DNA from: Mycobacterium xenopi
GTDB lineage: Bacteria; Actinomycetota; Actinomycetes; Mycobacteriales; Mycobacteriaceae
Length of the DNA stretch: 64,000 nucleotides
Assembly: GCF_009936235.1 (NCBI RefSeq)
Contig: NZ_AP022314.1
Location: forward strand, 4,650,001 to 4,714,000
Reading direction: 5' to 3'
Under the pieces are notes generated by a model. That model saw only the letters and a program-made list of their open reading frames with translations, was not told the origin of the DNA and did not search any database. Shown in pieces: positions 1 through 7,993 of the stretch. Position 1 is the first letter of the stretch, and every line of letters starts with the position of its first letter. Made by a program: the position numbers and the translations under genes.

Positions 1-111
1 TGTGATGACCTGATCTCCACCGTCGAGCCGTACCTTGACGATCGCCATGACGTTGCCCAGGGCGACTTCGGCAATGGTTCCTTTGAGTTGGTTTCGGGTA
101 GACAGGCGCAT
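1..111 (-). CDS. TOBE/Mop-domain molybdenum-pterin-binding protein (molbindin-like), N-terminal part
   Basis: Only the first 37 codons lie in the window; the gene runs off the left edge. The visible N-terminus begins MRLSTRNQLKGTI and continues EVALGNVMAIVKV, the pattern of small molbindin/TOBE domains that bind molybdate or tungstate. A strong Shine-Dalgarno (aaggaggacc on the minus strand, 115-124) lies just before the ATG at 109-111 and fixes the start. It lies downstream of cydB on the same strand with 176 bp between, so it may be a separate unit. Family knowledge suggests molybdate storage or sensing; the missing C-terminus leaves a larger regulator or ModC-like protein possible but less likely, given the domain at the very start. 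Confidence 0.7.
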   Translation of the reverse strand, partial: MRLSTRNQLKGTIAEVALGNVMAIVKVRLDGGDQVIT

Positions 112-287
112 CGCGGTCCTCCTTATCACCGGTAGCTTCGCGACGAGCATAGGTCCGCGGGCCAGTTGGTGTTGCCGTTTCCCAGCCCAGCGGCGCGCGC
201 TCCGGTCGAAATCGGCGAATAAACGCTGTGGCTCCCATTTCGGGCCAAAACGCGTGCCGTTGCGCCTGTTCGCACCACCTGTCGTGA

Positions 288-1358
288 TCACGCCGCGGCC
301 CTCGGCAAGCCTATCGATTCCGGTATGCGCTCGGCGGAGATCCGTCGGCGAAACACCCAATACGTCCAACCCTGGTACACCATGACAAGTGGCGCGAAGA
401 TCAATGCCGCCCAGGACATGAACCGCAGTGTGTACGGGGTCGACGAGCCGTTGTAGATGGTGACGCTCCAGTTCGGATTCAGTGTCGACGGGACCAGGTC
501 GGGGTACAAGGCGCCGAACAGCAACACCACCACCGCGGCAACAACCAGCGTCGTACACACGAACGCCCAACCCTCACCGCGGTTACCGGTCATCGCATTG
601 CGCCGCAACCGCCGCCACCACACCAGCCCGACCGCCACCGACTGGGCTGCCACTGCAACCGCCAGGACCCACCACGTCCACCCTTTTCCATGAGCCAGCT
701 GAGTCCACAGCCCGAACGCACCCAACACCACGGTCGCCGGCAACGACAATGCGGTCGCAACGCGCAGCGCGTCCTCATGCACTGCCTGCTCAGTTTTCAG
801 GACGAGAAATACCGCGCCGTGGAAAAGGAACAGCGCACCGGAGGCGATCCCACCGAGCACCGTGTAGGCATTGACGACGTCGCCAAACGACAGGTGAACG
901 TGATGCCGCGCGTCGACGGGCAATCCGCGCACCAAGATGGCGAAGGCCACCCCCCACAGAATTCCAGGCAGCCACGATCCCGCCGCAATCCCGCAGTCAG
1001 CCCAGATGCGCCATCTCGTGTCGTCGATCTTGCCACGCCATTCGATGGCGACCGCCCGAAGAATCATGCCAAACAAGATCGCCAGCAACGGCAGATAGAG
1101 CGCGGAGAACACCGTGGCATACCAGTTCGGGAACGCCGCAAACATCGACGCGCCCGCGGTGATCAGCCATACCTCGTTGCCGTCCCAGACCGGCCCGATC
1201 GTGTTGAGGACGGCGCGTCGATGGGCCTCGCGGTCGCCTTTCGCGATGCGACCCAACGGCGCCATCAACATCCCGGCACCGAAGTCAAAGCCTTCCAGGA
1301 TGAAAAACCCGAGAAAGAGCACGGCGAGGATCACGAACCACAACTCCTGCAGGCCCAC
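288..1358 (-). CDS. cydB: Cytochrome bd quinol oxidase subunit II
   Basis: Second subunit of the bd-type terminal oxidase, a multi-helix membrane protein that with CydA oxidises quinol and reduces O2 to water. The 356-residue product has the CydB N-terminus (FWVILAVLF-like helix, then LEGFDFGAGML and GPVWDGNEVWLI motifs), about nine hydrophobic helices, and a usual family length. The start is GTG at 1356-1358, supported by a purine-rich aagaggag site on the minus strand about 10 bases upstream. It follows cydA with 28 bp between, so the two form an operon. The cydDC ABC transporter genes that follow cydB in M. tuberculosis are not on this side; a molbindin-like gene is there instead. Confidence 0.95.
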   Translation of the reverse strand: MGLQELWFVILAVLFLGFFILEGFDFGAGMLMAPLGRIAKGDREAHRRAVLNTIGPVWDGNEVWLITAGASMFAAFPNWYATVFSALYLPLLAILFGMILRAVAIEWRGKIDDTRWRIWADCGIAAGSWLPGILWGVAFAILVRGLPVDARHHVHLSFGDVVNAYTVLGGIASGALFLFHGAVFLVLKTEQAVHEDALRVATALSLPATVVLGAFGLWTQLAHGKGWTWWVLAVAVAAQSVAVGLVWWRRLRRNAMTGNRGEGWAFVCTTLVVAAVVVLLFGALYPDLVPSTLNPNWSVTIYNGSSTPYTLRFMSWAALIFAPLVMVYQGWTYWVFRRRISAERIPESIGLPRAAA

Positions 1359-1386
1359 CGTGAATCAGCTCCTCTTCGTTGATGGC

Positions 1387-2835
1387 TTAGTAGGCAAACG
1401 ACAGCGGCGCGACCTGTTCTTGGTCGGGTGATGGGCGCGGCACCGGTTCGGCGTCGTGTTCCTGGGGCCCCGCGGCCACATAGCGGCGCAGCAGCCAGAA
1501 CCAAATGACCGCGAGCGCGGCATAAACCAGGGTTAGCGTTGCCAGTGAGAACATCACCATTGCCGGTGCGTGATCAGAAACAGCCTGCGCCACGGTGATT
1601 CGGATCGATTGATCTCCACCTGGATTGGGCACCACGACCCAGGGTTGCCGTCCCATCTCGGTGAACACCCAGCCGGCGCTGTTGGCCAAAAATGGCGTGG
1701 GGATGGTCAACAGCGCCAGCCAGGAAAACCACTGCCGGTCCACGACCCGTTTACCGCGCGTCATCCACAGCGCGACAATGGAAAACAACGAGGGTACTAC
1801 AAGGAGCCCCACCATGACGCGAAATGCCCAGTACGTCACGAACAGGTTCGGTCGGTAGTCTCCCGGACCAAACTGCTTCTCGTAGCGCTGCTGAATATCC
1901 TTGACGCCTTCCAGCGTGACGCCGCTGAACTTCCCTTCCGCCAGGAAGGGAAGCACGTATCGAGCCTCGATCACGCGTGTGATGCTGTCGCAATTATTGT
2001 GGGTGCCGATGGTGAGAATTGAGAAGTACGGGTCGGATTCGTTGTGGCACAACGATTCCGCTGAAGCCATCTTCATCGGCTGCTGTCGGAACATTAGCTT
2101 GCCCTGCATATCTCCGGTGAAGAACAAACCCACCGCAGCGGCCAGGGCGACCAGGCAACCAAGGATGGCGGCCGGCCGGTACATGGTGCGCGCCTCGTCG
2201 GCGTGAGGTTTACGAACCATCCACCATGCACAGACGCCGGCCACGAACACGCCAGCGGTCAGCAGACTACCGACGACCGCATGCGCGAACGCCCATAGTG
2301 CGGTGTTGTTGGTGAGCAGGGCGACGATGCTGTCCAGTTCAGCGCGCTTCGTCGTCGGGTTGTAGTGCGCTCCGACCGGATGCTGCATGAAGGAGTTCGC
2401 CGAAATGATAAAGAACGCAGATAGATTCACCGCGATCGCTACCACCCAGATGCATCCCAAATGCACCAACCGAGGCAGTCGGCCCCAGCCGAAGATCCAC
2501 AAGCCGATGAAGACGGACTCGAAGAAAAACGCGGCTAAACCCTCCATCGCCAGCGGCGCCCCGAATACGTCGCCGACGAACCGTGAATATTCACTCCAAT
2601 TCATGCCGAACTGGAACTCCTGCACCAGCCCGGTCGCAACGCCTATCGCGAAGTTGATCAAAAACAGCTTGCCGAAGAATTTCGTGAGCCGATACCAGGC
2701 GACATTGTTGGTAGCCACCCAGACCGTCTGCATCGCGGCGATTAGCGGCGCCAGACCGATTGTCAATGGCACGAAAATGAAGTGGTAGACCGTCGTGATC
2801 CCGAACTGCCATCGAGAAATGTCGACCAAATCCAT
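1387..2835 (-). CDS. cydA: Cytochrome bd quinol oxidase subunit I
   Basis: Quinol-oxidising, haem-carrying subunit of the high-affinity bd oxidase in the cytoplasmic membrane, important in mycobacteria under low oxygen or when the bcc-aa3 branch is inhibited. The 482-residue product shows the CydA start (SRWQFGITTVYHF, with His18 as the expected haem b595 ligand), the FGMNWSEYSRFVGD segment, the periplasmic Q-loop region and the conserved TEMGRQPWVV motif. The length fits the short Q-loop type. The ATG at 2833-2835 has a ggagcg site just upstream. It is the first gene of a cydAB operon; a 15-bp palindrome lies 25-39 bp upstream of the start. Confidence 0.96.
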   Translation of the reverse strand: MDLVDISRWQFGITTVYHFIFVPLTIGLAPLIAAMQTVWVATNNVAWYRLTKFFGKLFLINFAIGVATGLVQEFQFGMNWSEYSRFVGDVFGAPLAMEGLAAFFFESVFIGLWIFGWGRLPRLVHLGCIWVVAIAVNLSAFFIISANSFMQHPVGAHYNPTTKRAELDSIVALLTNNTALWAFAHAVVGSLLTAGVFVAGVCAWWMVRKPHADEARTMYRPAAILGCLVALAAAVGLFFTGDMQGKLMFRQQPMKMASAESLCHNESDPYFSILTIGTHNNCDSITRVIEARYVLPFLAEGKFSGVTLEGVKDIQQRYEKQFGPGDYRPNLFVTYWAFRVMVGLLVVPSLFSIVALWMTRGKRVVDRQWFSWLALLTIPTPFLANSAGWVFTEMGRQPWVVVPNPGGDQSIRITVAQAVSDHAPAMVMFSLATLTLVYAALAVIWFWLLRRYVAAGPQEHDAEPVPRPSPDQEQVAPLSFAY

Positions 2836-2859
2836 CAGCGCTCCACCCGACGCAGAAAG

Positions 2860-2874
2860 CTGTGTACGACACAG
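2860..2874. promoter_or_regulatory. 15-bp palindrome upstream of cydA
   Basis: CTGTGT-acg-ACACAG is a perfect inverted repeat with 6-bp arms and a 3-bp centre. It lies 25-39 bp before the cydA start codon, where an operator would be expected. The spacing (TGTG-N5-CACA) does not match a CRP site (TGTGA-N6-TCACA), so the binding protein is unknown. Confidence 0.4.
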
Positions 2875-2978
2875 TGTAGTAGACGAAGCGCGCCGTGTCT
2901 ACCTCCGCCAACCGCAGCGGCCGAGGCATTCAGGGCAGACGCTGCGCCCGGTCGACGCCGCGTAACACGGGTGAGCCA

Positions 2979-4628
2979 CTATAGCGTCGCGTCCAGCTGG
3001 CCGAGTCGCTCGGTCAGGCGCAGATTCTCCGAATAGTCGACCGGGCAGGAAATCACCGACACCCCGTCGTCGTCAAGCGCGGTTTTCAGCGTCGGCAGTA
3101 ATTCCTCCGCACAGGTGATGCGATATCCTTTGGCGCCGAAGCTTTCCGCGTATTTCACCACGTCCGGGTTGCCGAATTTGACGTAGTAGTGGTTGCCGAG
3201 TTCGAGGTCCATTTTCCATTCGATGAGCCCATAGCCGCCGTCCTCCCAGATCAGCACCACTAGCGGTATCCGCTCCCGGACGGCGGTCTCGATTTCTTGC
3301 GAGTTCATCATGAATGCCCCGTCGCCCACGGCAGCCAATACCTTGCAGTCCGGGCGTGCTAGCTTGACCCCGATCGCTCCCGGCAACGCAAAAGACATGG
3401 TGGACAATCCGTTTGAGATCAAACAGGTGTTGCGCTCATAGGTGGGATACAGGCGGGCCATCCACATCTTGGTCGCGCCGGTGTCGACAAGCACCACGTC
3501 GTTGCGCCCCAGCGCGGCACGGGTATCGGCGACCACCCGCTGCGGCGCCAGCGGAAATCGCGAATCCTGTTGTCCACGAGCGAATTCCTCGGCTAGCAGA
3601 TCGCAGGCTGGGGCCGTGGCGGCGCTGGAGTAGCGGTGCCCCGCTAAGGCATCGGTCAGCGCGTTCAGCGACGCACTGATGTCTCCGATGATGCCGACCG
3701 CAACCGGGTAGTGCACGTCCACTTCGGCGGGGAAGCGGTGGATGTGGATGATCTTCTTGTCGGCAGTCGGGTTGATCTGCACGGGGTCGAATTCCTGCAG
3801 TTCATAGCCGACAGCAATGACGACATCGGCGTTGTCGAACCCGAAATTGACGTAGTCATGCCGCATGAACCCGATGGTGCCGATGCTGTGGGGGTGGTCG
3901 TCGGGCATCACGCCTTTGCCGTGGAAGGTGTTAGCCACCGGGATCCCCAGCTCGTCGGCAAACCGGATCAAAGCCGTGCTGGCGTCGTTGCGGGCAGCGC
4001 CATGCCCGGCCAGCACCACCGGACGCTGCGCCTTACGTAAGACTTCGACGGCCCGTTGAACCTGGCCCGCCGCCGGGGCCTCGGCGCGGACGACGTTGCG
4101 GGGCAGCGGGGTGAGGTCTGCATATTCGGTGGTGTCGGCATCGATGTCCTCGGGCACGGCCAGGTAAACCGCGGCCGGACGTTCCGTCTCGGCCACCTTG
4201 AACGCTTTGCGGACCATTTCCGGAATCGCCCGCGCGGTGGGAACGCCGTCGGCCCAGCGGGTGATCGGAGCGAACATCGACACCAGGTCGACGTATTGGT
4301 GCGACTCCTTGTACTCACGGTCGCGGCCGACCTGGGCGGAGATCGCGACCAGCGGGGTGCTGTTGGTGGTGGCATCGGCGACGCCGAGTTGCATGTTGAT
4401 CGCACCCGGGCCCAACGTGCTCGACACCACGGCCGCGCGTCCCGTGACGCGGCCATACATCTCGGCCATGAACGCCGCGCCCTGCTCATGGCGGGTGAGC
4501 ACATAGCGGATATCCGATGCGGCCAGAGCCTGCACAAACCGGATGTTCTCCTCGCCCGGTATCCCGAAGACGACGGACACACCCTCGTTTTCGAGGCATT
4601 TGACCATCAGCTGGGCGGCGGTACTCAC
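2979..4628 (-). CDS. Acetolactate-synthase-like ThDP-dependent enzyme, possible 2-oxo acid decarboxylase
   Basis: A thiamine-diphosphate enzyme of the acetohydroxyacid synthase/decarboxylase superfamily, 549 residues. The N-terminal PYR domain carries the activating glutamate (Glu48 in TRHEQGAAF) and IPGEEN; the C-terminal PP domain has the GDG motif at 435-437 and EDGGYGLIEWK. The chosen start is GTG at 4626-4628, giving MSTAAQLM; longer readings add a non-homologous tail. It has no adjacent small regulatory subunit (ilvN), unlike anabolic acetolactate synthases. It is divergent from gabD1 across 61 bp. The GGYGLIEWK stretch replaces the NDSTYDM-type stretch I recall from catabolic AlsS. Together with the succinate-semialdehyde dehydrogenase neighbour, this makes 2-oxoglutarate decarboxylation a reasonable alternative to acetolactate synthesis; substrate unproven. 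Confidence 0.8.
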   Translation of the reverse strand: MSTAAQLMVKCLENEGVSVVFGIPGEENIRFVQALAASDIRYVLTRHEQGAAFMAEMYGRVTGRAAVVSSTLGPGAINMQLGVADATTNSTPLVAISAQVGRDREYKESHQYVDLVSMFAPITRWADGVPTARAIPEMVRKAFKVAETERPAAVYLAVPEDIDADTTEYADLTPLPRNVVRAEAPAAGQVQRAVEVLRKAQRPVVLAGHGAARNDASTALIRFADELGIPVANTFHGKGVMPDDHPHSIGTIGFMRHDYVNFGFDNADVVIAVGYELQEFDPVQINPTADKKIIHIHRFPAEVDVHYPVAVGIIGDISASLNALTDALAGHRYSSAATAPACDLLAEEFARGQQDSRFPLAPQRVVADTRAALGRNDVVLVDTGATKMWMARLYPTYERNTCLISNGLSTMSFALPGAIGVKLARPDCKVLAAVGDGAFMMNSQEIETAVRERIPLVVLIWEDGGYGLIEWKMDLELGNHYYVKFGNPDVVKYAESFGAKGYRITCAEELLPTLKTALDDDGVSVISCPVDYSENLRLTERLGQLDATL

Positions 4629-4689
4629 GCAAGCCACGATAGTGGCAGGCTGGAGGGCGGTTCCGTAACGAGCAGCCGAAGGATGCAGC

Positions 4690-6105
4690 ATGCCCATCGC
4701 CACCATCAACCCGGCAACAGGAGAGACGGTCCAAACCTTTACTCCGGCCACGCCCGACGAAATCGACGCAGCCATCGGGCGGGCACATGCCCGGTTCGCC
4801 GAGTATCGCCGCACTACCTTCGCGCAGCGCGCGACGTGGGCGCGGGCCACCGCCGAGCTGCTTGAAGCCGAAGCCGAGAAGACAGCGGCGATGATGACAC
4901 TGGAGATGGGCAAGACACTAGCGGCGGCAAAGGCAGAAGTTCTTAAGTGTGCCAAAGGATTTCGTTACTACGCGGCCAATGCCGAACAGCTGCTGGCTGA
5001 CGAGCCGGCCGATGCCGTCGCAGTGGGCGCGGCCAGGGCCTATACCCGGTATCAACCGCTGGGGGTAGTGCTGGCCGTCATGCCATGGAACTTCCCGCTC
5101 TGGCAGGCAGTGCGATTCGCTGCACCAGCGCTGATGGCCGGCAACGTGGGTATCCTCAAGCACGCCTCCAACGTGCCGCAGACCGCGCTTTATCTCGCCG
5201 ACGTTATCGCCCGCGGCGGCTTCCCGGACGGCTGCTTCCAGACGCTGCTGGTACCTTCCAGCGCCGTCGAGACCATCCTGCGCGATCCGCGGGTGGCCGC
5301 GGCGACGCTGACCGGCAGCGAGCCCGCGGGCCGCTCGGTGGCGGCCATCGCCGGTGACGAGATCAAGCCCACCGTGCTCGAACTCGGCGGCAGCGACCCG
5401 TTCATCGTGATGCCGTCGGCCGATCTCGACGCGGCGGTCAGCACCGCGGTCACTGCGCGGGTGCAAAACAACGGCCAGTCCTGCATCGCGGCGAAACGAT
5501 TCATCATCCATACCGATGTTTACGACGCCTTCGTGGAGAAGTTCGTCGAGCAGATGGCGGCGCTGCGGGTAGGCGACCCGACCGACCCCGACACCGACGT
5601 CGGCCCGCTGGCCACCGAACAGGGCCGCGCCGACGTAGAAAAGCTTGTCGACGAAGCCGTCGCCGCTGGTGCCGTGATCCGTTGCGGCGGAAAGCGTCTC
5701 GACCGGCCGGGCTGGTTCTACCCGCCCACCGTCATCACGGACATCCGCCGCGACATGCCGATCTTCTGCGAAGAGGTGTTCGGCCCGGTGGCGTCGGTGT
5801 ATCGCGCCGCCGACATCGACGAGGCGATCGAGATTGCCAACGCCACCACCTTTGGCCTGGGCTCCAACGCCTGGACCCGCGACGAGTCCGAGCAGCAGCG
5901 CTTCATCGACGGCATCGAAGCCGGGCAGGTCTTCATCAACGGGATGGTGGTGTCCTACCCCGAGCTGCCGTTCGGCGGCATCAAGCGATCCGGCTATGGC
6001 CGCGAGCTCTCCGGCCACGGGATCCGCGAGTTCTGCAACGCCAAAACGGTCTGGATCGGCTCACCCGAGACCGGCGACTCCAGTGGCGGCACAAAGGTCG
6101 AGTAA
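4690..6105 (+). CDS. gabD1: Succinate-semialdehyde dehydrogenase (NADP+)
   Basis: Soluble aldehyde dehydrogenase expected to oxidise succinate semialdehyde to succinate, feeding the TCA cycle from GABA or from 2-oxoglutarate decarboxylation. The 471-residue product starts MPIATINPATGE and has the full ALDH fold: MPWNFPLWQ, the general base Glu231 in LELGGSDPF, the nucleophile Cys265 in NNGQSCIAAKR, and the C-terminal ELPFGGIKRSGYGRE motif. It is the clear positional and sequence match of M. tuberculosis GabD1 (Rv0234c). It is transcribed away from the ThDP enzyme gene and ends at a strong bidirectional hairpin. Confidence 0.94.
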   Translation: MPIATINPATGETVQTFTPATPDEIDAAIGRAHARFAEYRRTTFAQRATWARATAELLEAEAEKTAAMMTLEMGKTLAAAKAEVLKCAKGFRYYAANAEQLLADEPADAVAVGAARAYTRYQPLGVVLAVMPWNFPLWQAVRFAAPALMAGNVGILKHASNVPQTALYLADVIARGGFPDGCFQTLLVPSSAVETILRDPRVAAATLTGSEPAGRSVAAIAGDEIKPTVLELGGSDPFIVMPSADLDAAVSTAVTARVQNNGQSCIAAKRFIIHTDVYDAFVEKFVEQMAALRVGDPTDPDTDVGPLATEQGRADVEKLVDEAVAAGAVIRCGGKRLDRPGWFYPPTVITDIRRDMPIFCEEVFGPVASVYRAADIDEAIEIANATTFGLGSNAWTRDESEQQRFIDGIEAGQVFINGMVVSYPELPFGGIKRSGYGRELSGHGIREFCNAKTVWIGSPETGDSSGGTKVE

Positions 6106-6112
6106 CGCCGGC

Positions 6113-6168
6113 GAGCAGACGCAGAATCGCACGTTTGGCACCAAAATTGTGCGATTCTGCGTCTGCTC
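6113..6168. terminator. Bidirectional terminator-like palindrome of the GAGCAGACGCA type
   Basis: Perfect 20-bp arms (6113-6132 and 6149-6168; left arm gagcagacgcagaatcgcac) flank a 16-base loop that can itself pair (tttgg/ccaaa). It sits exactly between the convergent ends of gabD1 and the R2lox gene, so it probably terminates both. There is no U-tract, as is usual for mycobacterial hairpins. A related hairpin occurs at 24563-24610. Confidence 0.75.
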
Positions 6169-6173
6169 GGCGT

Positions 6174-7115
6174 CTATGCCGAGGCGGCTAGTGCCGTGGC
6201 GTCCTCGTCGGCGAACGTGTCTTCCAACCGCAGCGGCGAGTAGTCGAGGTCGATCTCGGCGACCGGACGCCCGCGAGCGCTGCTGATCGTGCCAAAGCGG
6301 CGCATCCCCTTGTCGCTGGCATACTGCAAAAACTCGTCCTCGGACAGGCCGAACGGAATGTCGGGGGCATACAGCGCAAAGCCCTCTGCGGTCAGCTGCA
6401 GTGCCAGCGGCATCAGCTCATTCATGCGGCTTTCGAACACCGTCCAGTTGGCGTCGTCGGCGGCGACGTGGCGCCGGCACGTGAAGGTTCCCCACGCCAT
6501 ATGACGTCGCTCGTCGTCACTGATGCGCTGAACCAACTGCTGCATGCCGGGCAGGATGCCACGCTCGACGCAGATTTTGTGCCAGGCGTAGTAGCCCGTC
6601 AGCGCCAGCATGCCTTCGACGATGTGGTTGTAGGTCACCGACGCGCGAACCTGGGCCGCGGGTGATGGATCCACATCGAGCGCGCTCAGCGACTCCGGGA
6701 GTTCTTCGTTGAACATCTGCCGGTAAGCCGGCAGGTCGTCGAGGTAACTGTGGAGATCGTCGGCCACACCCACGGCGTCCAGCCACAGCCGGAACACCTG
6801 GGTGTGCTTGGCCTCCTCGAACGCGAACTGCGTCAAGTACATTTCGTCGCCGAGCCGCCCTTCCGCGCGCATCGCGGCCATGAACGGTTGGATGTCCTTG
6901 GTGACCGCCTCTTCGCCCGCGATGAACTCCGCGCACAGCCGGGTGGCGTAGTCGCGCTCGCGCTCAGTAAGCGACTCCCAATCGTCGCGGTCACGGGAGA
7001 AGTCGATATCAGCGGGGTCCCAGAACTTCGCGTTGCCACCCACAAACAGCTTGAGCGGCAAGCTATCCCAGTTCAGCCCGCCAGCGGCAAGCGAGCCATA
7101 CCGTGTGCGTGTCAT
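6174..7115 (-). CDS. R2-like ligand-binding oxidase (R2lox, Mn/Fe)
   Basis: A ferritin-fold Mn/Fe oxidase related to class I ribonucleotide reductase small subunits (annotated nrdB in M. tuberculosis, Rv0233) but not a nucleotide reductase. All six metal ligands known for R2lox fall at the same numbers here: Glu68, Glu101, His104, Glu167, Glu202, His205. The residues that form the Val-Tyr ether crosslink are also present (Val71, Tyr162). Length 313 fits the family. The ATG at 7113-7115 has an aaggagg site upstream. It overlaps the end of the tetR gene by 4 bp (ATGA), so the two are translationally coupled. The natural substrate is unknown; a long-chain fatty acid ligand is typical. Confidence 0.93.
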   Translation of the reverse strand: MTRTRYGSLAAGGLNWDSLPLKLFVGGNAKFWDPADIDFSRDRDDWESLTERERDYATRLCAEFIAGEEAVTKDIQPFMAAMRAEGRLGDEMYLTQFAFEEAKHTQVFRLWLDAVGVADDLHSYLDDLPAYRQMFNEELPESLSALDVDPSPAAQVRASVTYNHIVEGMLALTGYYAWHKICVERGILPGMQQLVQRISDDERRHMAWGTFTCRRHVAADDANWTVFESRMNELMPLALQLTAEGFALYAPDIPFGLSEDEFLQYASDKGMRRFGTISSARGRPVAEIDLDYSPLRLEDTFADEDATALAASA

Positions 7116-7789
7116 ATGACCTCCTTGGTGGTTGTTGGCTTTTCAGCCGGGCTGGAGAAAGCGGCCGCCAGCACGGCCACCAGCCGGCGCACGGCCAGGG
7201 CAGGCTGCTCGGGTGTGGGGTCGTCGAGCCCAAGAACGGGATCCACGCCGCGCACATAGGGCGCCAGCGCCAGATGCGGAAAGATCATGAGCAGCAACGA
7301 CAACAGCGCGTCGGTGTCGGCGTCGGCCCGCAGGTCGCCGCGCGCCTGTGCCTCACGCACCAGCGGTCGCAAAACTTCCAAGTAGTGGCGGTGGATTACC
7401 GAACGCACGCTGATGCGGGCGTCGGTGTCGACCTCGAAACTGGCCGCGGCATGAAGCGAACGCTCCCGTGGATGGTCGGCGAAGTAGACGACCCAGGCGT
7501 CGAGCAGGTCGGTGAGGAATTCGAAAAATGGTCTGCTCGGGTCGAGTTTGCGGATGCGGTCTTCCATGTAGGACCGCACCCGCTGACTGCCGACGTCGGC
7601 GATGAACGCGTAGAGGTCGCGTTTGTCGGCGAAGTATTGGAACAGGCTGCCCTTGGCGACGCCGGCGCGCCGAGCGATGACGTTCAGGCTGCCACGGGAG
7701 AAGCCGCGCGCACCAAACTCGGCCTCGGCGGCTTCGACGACCGCCGCGCGACGAGCCGCATCGACGCGGGCCCACGTCACCGTCGGCAT
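7112..7789 (-). CDS. TetR-family transcriptional regulator
   Basis: A 225-residue one-component regulator. The N-terminal helix-turn-helix is clear: AEAEFGARGFSRGSLNVIARRAG followed by KGSLFQYFADKRDLY, with a variable ligand-binding C-terminal half. The start ATG at 7787-7789 has aggagg on the minus strand a few bases upstream. It heads a two-gene operon with the R2lox gene and is the positional match of Rv0232. A perfect 17-bp palindrome 17 bp upstream of the start is a likely self-operator. In M. tuberculosis fadE4 lies between this gene and php; here that gene is missing. Confidence 0.88.
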   Translation of the reverse strand: MPTVTWARVDAARRAAVVEAAEAEFGARGFSRGSLNVIARRAGVAKGSLFQYFADKRDLYAFIADVGSQRVRSYMEDRIRKLDPSRPFFEFLTDLLDAWVVYFADHPRERSLHAAASFEVDTDARISVRSVIHRHYLEVLRPLVREAQARGDLRADADTDALLSLLLMIFPHLALAPYVRGVDPVLGLDDPTPEQPALAVRRLVAVLAAAFSSPAEKPTTTKEVI

Positions 7790-7805
7790 CAGGCCTCCTC
7801 GCCTC

Positions 7806-7822
7806 GATGACCACTGGTCATC
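7806..7822. promoter_or_regulatory. Probable TetR operator (17-bp palindrome)
   Basis: GATGACCA-c-TGGTCATC is a perfect inverted repeat with 8-bp arms and a single central base. It lies 17-33 bp upstream of the tetR start and 172 bp from the divergent php start. Size and symmetry are typical of TetR-family operators, so autorepression and possible control of the php/ligase pair are inferred. Confidence 0.6.
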
Positions 7823-7993
7823 CTACTGTGATGCAGCTCACTCCTCAACAAGCGAGGTGCTAACTCACCAGCGAAACCCGAACGCCAGATCAACCGCAGC
7901 ATGCGGAGACCGTTGTGGCAGCTGTGACGACAGCCATCGGTCTTACCTTCAATCTGGACGAACTCGGGCGCTCGTCGCTCTAGCATCAGCGTC

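Noticed and set aside
2860..2874. CRP/Cmr binding site for cydA
   Set aside because: The palindrome has TGTG-N5-CACA spacing, not TGTGA-N6-TCACA; reported only as an unassigned palindrome.
4629..4955. Upstream in-frame extension of the ThDP enzyme gene
   Set aside because: The extra 109 codons lie antisense to gabD1, and their composition does not match the ALS family start MSTAAQLM.
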